Below are positions 6,582-11,398 of a stretch of 11,398 bases of DNA, in pieces. Source of the stretch: an uncultured Clostridia bacterium (GTDB lineage: Bacteria > Bacillota > Clostridia > Oscillospirales > CAG-272); assembly GCA_904501715.1 (NCBI GenBank), contig CAJGCD010000051.1:1-11398 (forward strand), in the 5' to 3' direction. Position numbers and translations under genes: made by a program. Each line of letters opens with the position of its first letter. Position 1 is the stretch's first letter. Under the pieces are notes generated by a model, which saw only the letters and a list, made by a program, of their open reading frames with translations, was not told where the DNA came from and did no database searches.

Positions 6582-7757
6582 ATGAAAACAGATATTTTTA
6601 AAGAGGCAGAAAAATATTACGAAAAAATGTGCGCACACGTTGACTTTTTAGAAAGTAATGCCGAGGTGGGATTCGAGCTTACAAAAACCAAAGCATACGT
6701 TAAAGAAGCACTTGAAGCTATGGGACTTACAGTAAAGGAATACGGTAAATGCGGCTTGGGAGCGTGTATAAACGGAGAACAAAAAGGCAGGACGGTTTTG
6801 CTTCGTGCGGATATGGATGCTTTGCTCGGGATAGATGCGCAAAATCCATCAAGAATAATACACGCCTGCGGTCACCATTTTCACACAGCTATGCTGCTTG
6901 GTGCGGCTGAAATATTGTGTAAAAACAGGTCATTTGACGGGTGCGTAAAGCTGATGTTTCAGGGTGCGGAGGAGATACTTGAGGGTGCGTCTGATATGAT
7001 AGCGGATGGGATTTTAAAAGAGCCAAAGCCTGACGGAGCTATTATGGTACACGTTATTACCGCCGTAGATATGCCTATTGGCAATGTGATAGTATCGTCG
7101 GGAGGTATAAGCGCCCCCGCGGCAGATTTTTTCAGAATAAGAATAAAGGGAGGAGGCGCCCACGGAGCGCTGTCGCATCAGGGGGTAGATACCGTTTCTG
7201 CTGCCGCACATGTAGTAATAGCATTGAACGAGATAAAGGCAAAAGAGGTAGCAATAAACGAGGCTATGGGATTAAGTATAGGAAGTATAAATGGCGGCAG
7301 AGCGGCAAACGCACTTCCTGAGGAGGTAGTCGTTGAGGGAACACTGCGGTCCTTTAACGAGGAGCTTCAAAAGAGGTTAAAGGGCAGACTTTGTCATATA
7401 TCACAAAATATCGCCGCCGCGTTCAGGGCAGAGGCGGAGGTGGAATTTCTTGGCGGATGTCCGCCCCTCCAAAACGATGAGGAGCTATCCCTGAAAATCG
7501 GAGCGATACTGAGAGAAATCTTAGGCAATGAGTGCGTAAAAATGTCATCACAAATGGAGGGCGGTATGAGCGGAGGCTCAGAGGATTTTGCTTACGTGAG
7601 CAGATTGGTACCCTCGGTAATGATAGCGGTAGCCGCGGGTGACAAAAGGGACGGATATAAGTTTCCGTTGCATAATCCAAGGGCTTCCTTTGATAAAAAA
7701 TCATTGAAGATAGGAGCGGTCGCCTATGCTGCCTCGGCACATGGTTTTTTAAGGTAA
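6582..7757 (+). CDS. M20 family metal-dependent amidohydrolase
   Basis: The 391-residue product is an M20D-type amidohydrolase, the group containing hippurate hydrolase, N-acyl-amino-acid deacylases and IAA-amino-acid hydrolases. It is predicted to cleave an N-acyl or peptide-like amide with two metal ions. Visible residues are RADMDA (75-80), the metal ligands C96 and H98 in HACGHH, E130-E131 in FQGAEE, H157 in MVHV and H364 in PLHNPR, plus GSEDFAY (332-338). The lid (dimerisation) domain is roughly 175-285. Two features stand out: the usual Asp after the metal-binding HACGH is His (H99), and the stretch between RADMDAL and HACGH seems several residues shorter than usual. GGAGAG at 6571-6576 places the start at ATG 6582 or 6579 rather than 6540. 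No terminator is seen before the nfn promoter. The substrate is unknown. Confidence 0.88.
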   Translation: MKTDIFKEAEKYYEKMCAHVDFLESNAEVGFELTKTKAYVKEALEAMGLTVKEYGKCGLGACINGEQKGRTVLLRADMDALLGIDAQNPSRIIHACGHHFHTAMLLGAAEILCKNRSFDGCVKLMFQGAEEILEGASDMIADGILKEPKPDGAIMVHVITAVDMPIGNVIVSSGGISAPAADFFRIRIKGGGAHGALSHQGVDTVSAAAHVVIALNEIKAKEVAINEAMGLSIGSINGGRAANALPEEVVVEGTLRSFNEELQKRLKGRLCHISQNIAAAFRAEAEVEFLGGCPPLQNDEELSLKIGAILREILGNECVKMSSQMEGGMSGGSEDFAYVSRLVPSVMIAVAAGDKRDGYKFPLHNPRASFDKKSLKIGAVAYAASAHGFLR

Positions 7758-7781
7758 AACGCAGATAATTTGAAAATGCTC

Positions 7782-7810
7782 TTGAAAATTCCACGTATAT
7801 GTGATAGAAT
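7782..7810 (+). promoter_or_regulatory. Sigma-A-type promoter of nfnAB
   Basis: TTGAAA (7782-7787), a 17-base spacer and TAGAAT (7805-7810) with an extended -10 TGA (7802-7804). Transcription should start near 7817. A GTG at 7801 that would lengthen nfnA lies inside this promoter and so is not the start. Confidence 0.8.
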
Positions 7811-7845
7811 ATATGGCGGTGGTTATTTTATGTCAGGAGCTTACA

Positions 7846-8700
7846 ATGTATAAGATATTAAGCAAAAAAGAATTGAACCCTACGGTTACGATGATGGATA
7901 TATACGCGCCTCTTGTTGCCGCAAAGGCAGAGCCAGGGCAATTTATAATCCTCAGAGTTGATGAGGACGGAGAGCGCATCCCTCTTACTGTTGCGGGATA
8001 TGATAGAGAAAAGGGAAGCGTAAAAATAATATTTCAGATAGTCGGCGCTACTACCAAAAAGCTCAATTATAAGAGTGAGGGCGATTATATAAGCGATTTT
8101 GTAGGTCCACTCGGTAAAAAGACCGAGGTTGACGGACTAAAAAAGGTATGTATAGTTGGAGGCGGCGTTGGATGTGCCATAGCACTGCCCGTTGCCCAAA
8201 AGCTCGCGGAGCTCGGATGTGAGGTCACTTCAATAATCGGATTCCGCTCAAAGGAGCTTCTCATTCTTGAAGACGAATTTAAGGCGGTGTCAAAAAAGCT
8301 TTTTGTTATGACGGATGACGGCTCTTACGGCAGAGAGGGAAACGTGTGTGTGCCCCTTAAGGAAATGCTGGGTAGCGGAGAAAGCTTCGATGAGGTAATT
8401 AGCATCGGACCGCTTGTAATGATGAAGTTTGTGGTAGAGGCAGTAAGACCTACGGGAATTCCGTGTACTGTGTCTATGAATCCTATAATGATAGACGGAA
8501 CGGGAATGTGCGGTGGCTGCCGTTTGACGCTTATACGTGACGGAAAAAGAGTTACTGAATTCGCTTGTGTTGACGGCCCCGATTTTAACGGATATGAGGT
8601 CGATTTTGAAGAAGCTATGTCGCGCTCGGCTATGTATCGCGATTTTGAGCGACACGCCTATGAGAGCACTTGCAACCTTTTTTCAAAGGAGGTAAAGTGA
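7846..8700 (+). CDS. nfnA: NADH-dependent reduced ferredoxin:NADP+ oxidoreductase, small subunit NfnA
   Basis: This 284-residue flavoprotein of the ferredoxin-NADP reductase/PyrK-like family is the likely small subunit of the electron-bifurcating transhydrogenase NfnAB, which couples NADPH, NADH and ferredoxin. The FAD-binding motif is R44-I-P-L-T48, the NAD-binding loop is GGGVGCA (105-111), and the cluster-binding region is ID217GTGMC222GGC225 followed by C241. Three Cys plus Asp match the Asp-containing [2Fe-2S] ligation I recall for NfnA; PyrK instead uses four Cys. AGGAG at 7835-7839 lies 6 bases before ATG 7846, and the promoter overlaps the longer alternative start, so this start is well supported. 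nfnB follows one base after the stop. Alternative names for this pair are sulfide dehydrogenase subunits; the sequence alone does not separate the activities. Confidence 0.9.
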   Translation: MYKILSKKELNPTVTMMDIYAPLVAAKAEPGQFIILRVDEDGERIPLTVAGYDREKGSVKIIFQIVGATTKKLNYKSEGDYISDFVGPLGKKTEVDGLKKVCIVGGGVGCAIALPVAQKLAELGCEVTSIIGFRSKELLILEDEFKAVSKKLFVMTDDGSYGREGNVCVPLKEMLGSGESFDEVISIGPLVMMKFVVEAVRPTGIPCTVSMNPIMIDGTGMCGGCRLTLIRDGKRVTEFACVDGPDFNGYEVDFEEAMSRSAMYRDFERHAYESTCNLFSKEVK

Positions 8701-8701
8701 T

Positions 8702-10111
8702 ATGGCAAATATGAGCTTAAAGAAAAATGAGATGCCTACCCAAGACCCCAAGGTAAGGGCCCACAATTTTGACGAAGTAGCCCTTGGGTACGATGAGGCT
8801 GCTGCCATAGACGAGGCTATGCGCTGTCTCGCGTGTAAAAACATGCCCTGCGTCAGCGGATGTCCCGTAAATATCCATATTCCCGAATTTATCGGAAAGG
8901 TTAAGGAGGGTGACTTTGAGGAAGCCTACCGCATTATAAGCAAGACGTCAAGCCTTCCTGCCGTTTGCGGACGTGTTTGTCCTCAGGAAACACAATGCGA
9001 GAGCAAGTGTGTAAGAGGAATAAAGGGCGAACCCGTAGGAATTGGCAGACTTGAGAGATTTGTGGCGGATTGGCACAATGCTCATTCGGATGAGATACCT
9101 GTAACTGAGGAATATAACGGACATAAGGTAGCCGTAGTAGGTTCAGGTCCCTCAGGACTTACTTGCGCGGGTGACCTTGCCAAAAAGGGTTATAAGGTTA
9201 CGGTATTTGAAGCGCTTCACGCCGCGGGCGGAGTTCTTGTTTACGGTATTCCCGAGTTCAGACTGCCTAAGGCTATTGTTAAAAAAGAGGTCGATAATCT
9301 CATCGCTATGGGCGTAGAGATGCAGACCAACGTTGTTATTGGAAAGACACTAACGGTCGATGAGCTTTTTGATATGGGCTATGAAGCCGTATTTATAGGC
9401 TCTGGCGCGGGACTTCCGAACTTTATGGGAATAAAGGGAGAATCGCTTAAAGGTGTGTATTCCGCAAATGAGTTCTTGACGCGTTCAAATCTTATGAAAG
9501 CGTACAGACAAGCCCCCGAGACACCAATTATGAAAGGCGGTCGTGTAGCGGTGGTAGGCGGCGGAAACGTTGCTATGGATGCGGCAAGAACCGCGCTCAG
9601 ACTCGGAGCGGAGGAGGTACATATCGTGTACAGACGCTCTATGGACGAGCTACCCGCACGCCGCGAGGAGGTAGAGCACGCAATGGAAGAGGGAGTAATC
9701 TTCGACCTTCTTACAAATCCTACCGAAATAATAGGCTATGAAAATCCCATTGATAAACGTGACCCAAGAAACGGCTTTGTGTCGGGAATGAAGTGTGTAA
9801 AAATGGAATTGTGCGAGCCCGACGAAAGGGGAAGAAGGAGACCTGTCGAGATTGAAGGCAGCGAGTTCCTTATGGAGCTTGACACAGTTATAATGTCTAT
9901 CGGTACTTCTCCCAACCCGCTTATAAAAATGACGACCGAGGGACTCGAGGTAAATCGCAGAGGCGGTATTATAGTTGAGGAGAACGGTGCTACTACCCGC
10001 AAGGGAGTATATGCGGGCGGCGACGCGGTAACCGGTGCCGCTACTGTGATTTCTGCCATGGGAGCGGGGAAGACCGCCGCTGCGGCAATAGATGAATATC
10101 TCATCAATTAA
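8702..10111 (+). CDS. nfnB: NADH-dependent reduced ferredoxin:NADP+ oxidoreductase, large subunit NfnB (glutamate synthase small-chain-like)
   Basis: This 469-residue subunit carries the bifurcating FAD, two iron-sulfur clusters and the NADPH site. The N-terminal domain holds eight Cys for two [4Fe-4S] clusters (C42, C45, C50, C54 and C89, C93, C99, C103). The FAD loop is VVGSGPSG (145-152), the second nucleotide-binding loop is VVGGGNVAMD (284-293) with R311-R312 suited to the NADPH phosphate, and the C-terminal FAD motif GGDAVTGA is at 439-446. AAAGGAGG (8685-8692) lies inside the end of nfnA, 9 bases before ATG 8702. Alone it could be called a GltD-like NADPH-dependent glutamate synthase chain; no glutaminase/synthase large chain is adjacent, and the nfnA neighbour favours Nfn. 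The TAA stop (10109-10111) overlaps the left end of the inverted-repeat element. Confidence 0.92.
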   Translation: MANMSLKKNEMPTQDPKVRAHNFDEVALGYDEAAAIDEAMRCLACKNMPCVSGCPVNIHIPEFIGKVKEGDFEEAYRIISKTSSLPAVCGRVCPQETQCESKCVRGIKGEPVGIGRLERFVADWHNAHSDEIPVTEEYNGHKVAVVGSGPSGLTCAGDLAKKGYKVTVFEALHAAGGVLVYGIPEFRLPKAIVKKEVDNLIAMGVEMQTNVVIGKTLTVDELFDMGYEAVFIGSGAGLPNFMGIKGESLKGVYSANEFLTRSNLMKAYRQAPETPIMKGGRVAVVGGGNVAMDAARTALRLGAEEVHIVYRRSMDELPARREEVEHAMEEGVIFDLLTNPTEIIGYENPIDKRDPRNGFVSGMKCVKMELCEPDERGRRRPVEIEGSEFLMELDTVIMSIGTSPNPLIKMTTEGLEVNRRGGIIVEENGATTRKGVYAGGDAVTGAATVISAMGAGKTAAAAIDEYLIN

Positions 10112-10129
10112 AGGGGCTGCTTCATTTAG
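10110..10129 (+). repeat. Left terminal inverted repeat (20 bp)
   Basis: This arm is the exact reverse complement of 10321-10340. It overlaps the nfnB stop codon by two bases. Confidence 0.9.
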
Positions 10130-10160
10130 CGCAGAACAAAAACACACGAAAGCAAATAAT

Positions 10161-10214
10161 AAAAAATACCGCTTTATTATCAGGAATTTTTGATAGTAAA
10201 GCGGTGTTTTTTTT
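10161..10214. terminator. Bidirectional rho-independent terminator between nfnB and radC
   Basis: Arms 10168-10182 and 10191-10205 form a 15-bp stem (ACCGCTTTA... with ...TAAAGCGGT) with one G-T wobble and an 8-base loop. The stem is flanked by AAAAAA on the left and a G followed by eight T on the right. It can end nfnAB on the plus strand and radC on the minus strand. Confidence 0.88.
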
Positions 10215-10255
10215 GTAGAAATTCTTACGAATTTCGATTTTTATGTGTGTTTTTT

Positions 10256-10313
10256 AGTCGCGCTTTGGCTCTCTGGCGTACCTTTGTACGCCGACGAGAA
10301 CCAAATCACGACT
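10256..10313. repeat. 58-base imperfect hairpin inside the element
   Basis: AGTCG (10256-10260) pairs with CGACT, TTTGG (10264-10268) with CCAAA (10301-10305), TCTC with GAGA, and GGCGTAC (10275-10281) with GTACGCC (10286-10292) around loop CTTT. Small mismatches and a bulge separate the segments. No U-tract follows on the plus strand, so it is not a simple terminator. Confidence 0.75.
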
Positions 10314-10320
10314 TCTGCAT

Positions 10321-10340
10321 CTAAATGAAGCAGCCCCTTT
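10321..10340 (-). repeat. Right terminal inverted repeat (20 bp)
   Basis: This arm is the exact reverse complement of 10110-10129. It ends 10 bases from the radC stop codon (10350-10352). Confidence 0.9.
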
Positions 10341-10349
10341 TATCTTATT

Positions 10350-11039
10350 TTATTCTTGGTTATAAAGTTTTGCCTTTTCGCTGGAAAGTATAGGCATGCA
10401 TTTGTTCCCCGCCACTATAAAATGGTCAATAAAAGTAATTCCAACCGAAGAAAATATAGTATTGGCACAATTGGTAGCGTATATATCCTCCTGTGAGGGT
10501 ATAGGCTTGCCATGTGGATGATTATGTACTAAGAGAGCGGCGGCAGTGTTCTGTATTAATGCTTCGGTTGCCATCTCTCTCAAAGAAACTACGTTCCCGC
10601 AAGAGTAGCCCTCCGCTATCTTTTTGCAGGAGATAAGCTTTCTGGAATTATCAAAGAGAATTACATACGTGATTTCGTTTTCGGTACCAACAAAAAGACT
10701 GCGCAAATATTTGCCGAGCTCAGCATAGGAGTCGAATGAGCTTAAGCCTATGTTATCAAAATCACTTCTTTGATATCTGAGAAGCGTTTCGGCAATCACT
10801 CTGAAAAATAAGGCTGAATTTTCACCCATATCGGGTACGGATTTTAAGGGAAGCACACCTGCATCTATAACACCCCTTATAGAACCAAAGCGTTTAAGCA
10901 GGGCATGTGCGATCTCATTTGTGTTCTTTCTTGGAACTACGTAAAATAACAGTAGCTCCAAAAGCTCGTGATCCTCAAAGGAGGATGGAGCGGTAGCAAA
11001 TCTTTTTCTGAGTCGTTCTCTGTGTCCGTCGTGAATCAT
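10350..11039 (-). CDS. radC: RadC-family JAB/MPN+ domain protein
   Basis: The 229-residue protein has an N-terminal helix-hairpin-helix-like region (about 1-90; DHELLELLLFYVVPRKNTNEIAHALL) and a C-terminal JAB1/MPN+ metalloprotease-like domain (about 100-229). The zinc motif is complete: H172-N-H174, seven residues, S182-x-x-D185, with E122 a likely upstream Glu. The family is named for a supposed role in DNA repair, but its biochemical activity and any repair role remain uncertain; some members are linked to mobile DNA and competence. ATG 11039 has an AAGGAAA-type ribosome binding site upstream and a near-consensus promoter. It is transcribed alone toward nfnB and shares the terminator at 10161-10214. 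It is normal in length and intact. Confidence 0.92.
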   Translation of the reverse strand: MIHDGHRERLRKRFATAPSSFEDHELLELLLFYVVPRKNTNEIAHALLKRFGSIRGVIDAGVLPLKSVPDMGENSALFFRVIAETLLRYQRSDFDNIGLSSFDSYAELGKYLRSLFVGTENEITYVILFDNSRKLISCKKIAEGYSCGNVVSLREMATEALIQNTAAALLVHNHPHGKPIPSQEDIYATNCANTIFSSVGITFIDHFIVAGNKCMPILSSEKAKLYNQE

Positions 11040-11116
11040 AACAGTTTCCTTCTTTATATATATTTCATTCTCTTATCGGTACAAAATACACCCCATAACA
11101 GATAATTACGTATATA

Positions 11117-11145
11117 ATTATATCACTTATGGAACAATAAGTCAA
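11117..11145 (-). promoter_or_regulatory. Near-consensus promoter of radC
   Basis: On the minus strand TTGACT (11145-11140), a 17-base spacer and TATAAT (11122-11117), preceded by an extended -10 TGA. Transcription should start near 11110, leaving a 5' leader of about 70 bases in which no riboswitch-like fold is evident. Confidence 0.85.
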
Positions 11146-11189
11146 TGCAATTTTATAAAAAATTAAAAAATATATAAATTAATTCCAAA

Positions 11190-11216
11190 GCAAGAAAATT
11201 TGGGCTATTTTCTTGC
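11190..11216. repeat. Perfect 10-bp hairpin between divergent promoters
   Basis: GCAAGAAAAT (11190-11199) and ATTTTCTTGC (11207-11216) are exact complements around a 7-base loop. The structure lies upstream of both the radC and the tRNA promoters, so it cannot terminate either. It may be a weak terminator for a minus-strand gene beyond the window or a protein-binding site. The rest of 11040-11262 is AT-rich with nothing else recognisable except the radC promoter. Confidence 0.6.
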
Positions 11217-11262
11217 GATTATTTAGCATAATACAGGATAATAAAAAATTTTAATAAAAGCA

Positions 11263-11291
11263 TTGACAAAAAGATAAGGTTGTGCTATAAT
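11263..11291 (+). promoter_or_regulatory. Consensus promoter of tRNA-Lys
   Basis: TTGACA (11263-11268), a 17-base spacer and TATAAT (11286-11291) with an extended -10 TGC. Both hexamers match consensus exactly, as expected for a stable-RNA gene. Initiation should fall near 11298, leaving a leader of about 12 bases before the mature 5' end. Confidence 0.95.
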
Positions 11292-11310
11292 ATCAGCGTT
11301 GCGAAAAAAA

Positions 11311-11386
11311 GCACCTTTAGCTCAGTTGGTAGAGCAACTGACTCTTAATCAGTGGGTCCCGGGTTCGAATCCCTGAAGGTGCACCA
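11311..11386 (+). tRNA. tRNA-Lys (anticodon CTT)
   Basis: A complete 76-base cloverleaf with encoded CCA. The acceptor stem GCACCTT (11311-11317) pairs with AAGGTGC (11376-11382), followed by A and CCA. The anticodon stem ACTGA/TCAGT encloses loop CTCTTAA, which sets anticodon CTT at 11344-11346 and reads Lys codon AAG. The T-loop GGTTCGAATCC is canonical. The window ends 12 bases later, so a tRNA cluster downstream cannot be excluded. Confidence 0.97.
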
Positions 11387-11398
11387 ATAAAGAAAACA

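Larger units (their letters stand above)
10110..10340. mobile_element. 231-bp inverted-repeat element (MITE-like or structured RNA)
   Basis: The nfnB-radC gap is almost entirely one symmetric unit. A 20-bp sequence, AAAGGGGCTGC... (10110-10129), has its exact complement at 10321-10340. The match resumes after a one-base offset as GCAGAA (10131-10136) with TTCTGC (10313-10318). Inside lie a second arm pair (10138-10147 with 10245-10254), a terminator hairpin, a 7-bp hairpin (10218-10235) and a 58-base hairpin (10256-10313). TTA at 10108-10110 and at 10340-10342 could be a 3-bp target duplication if the element is 10111-10339; TA is also possible. It encodes no protein. Non-autonomous transposon-derived repeat is the leading reading; a structured 3' RNA of nfnAB is the alternative. 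Confidence 0.65.

Noticed and set aside
7423..7794. 123-codon antisense frame opposite the M20 gene
   Set aside because: Pro/Arg-rich mirror of the M20 codons, without start signals.
7801..7845. GTG start at 7801 for nfnA
   Set aside because: It falls inside the promoter spacer; AGGAG and ATG 7846 fit and give the usual family length.
9650..10147. Overlapping antisense open frames opposite nfnB (165 and 123 codons)
   Set aside because: Both are opposite a well-supported gene in the expected mirrored frames, with no domain or ribosome binding site.
11078..11101. Seven-codon upstream frame (MGCILYR) in the radC leader
   Set aside because: No ribosome binding site precedes it, and such short frames are expected by chance.

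Overview
The window looks like chromosomal DNA of an anaerobic, low-to-moderate-GC member of the Firmicutes, class Clostridia. Supporting signs are strong AGGAGG-type ribosome binding sites, sigma-A-type promoters with 17-base spacers, the ymfF-ymfH peptidase pair typical of Firmicutes, and an NfnAB-type ferredoxin/NADP transhydrogenase typical of fermentative anaerobes. Genus cannot be assigned from the sequence alone.

Layout. Positions 1-130 hold what may be the last codons of an upstream gene and a terminator. Positions 143-405 are a tiny free-standing transcription unit: a candidate promoter, a good ribosome binding site, a 52-residue protein made almost wholly of Asn and Gln (15-bp tandem repeat), and its own strong terminator. 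Positions 453-1970 carry a serine beta-lactamase-like hydrolase with its own promoter. A palindromic bidirectional terminator (1974-2011) separates it from the convergent minus-strand operon ymfF-ymfH-lgt-folD (6463 down to 2015). In that operon an inactive/active M16 peptidase pair overlaps by 8 bases, and folD starts on the base after the lgt stop codon. A short AT-rich divergent promoter region (6464-6581) leads to a plus-strand M20 amidohydrolase (6582-7757). A near-consensus promoter (7782-7810) then drives nfnA-nfnB (7846-10111).

Between nfnB and the convergent radC gene lies a 231-bp element (10110-10340) bounded by a perfect 20-bp inverted repeat. It contains a bidirectional terminator and two further hairpins. 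It looks like a MITE-type mobile repeat or a structured RNA, and its left end overlaps the nfnB stop codon. radC (10350-11039, minus) has a near-consensus promoter, and the window ends with a tRNA-Lys(CTT) gene behind a consensus promoter.

Most genes are housekeeping: one-carbon metabolism, lipoprotein maturation, redox balancing between NADH, NADPH and ferredoxin, and translation. The parts least explained by known families are the Asn/Gln micro-protein unit and the nfnB-radC inverted-repeat element. Several start codons are reassigned here from ribosome-binding-site and promoter positions.
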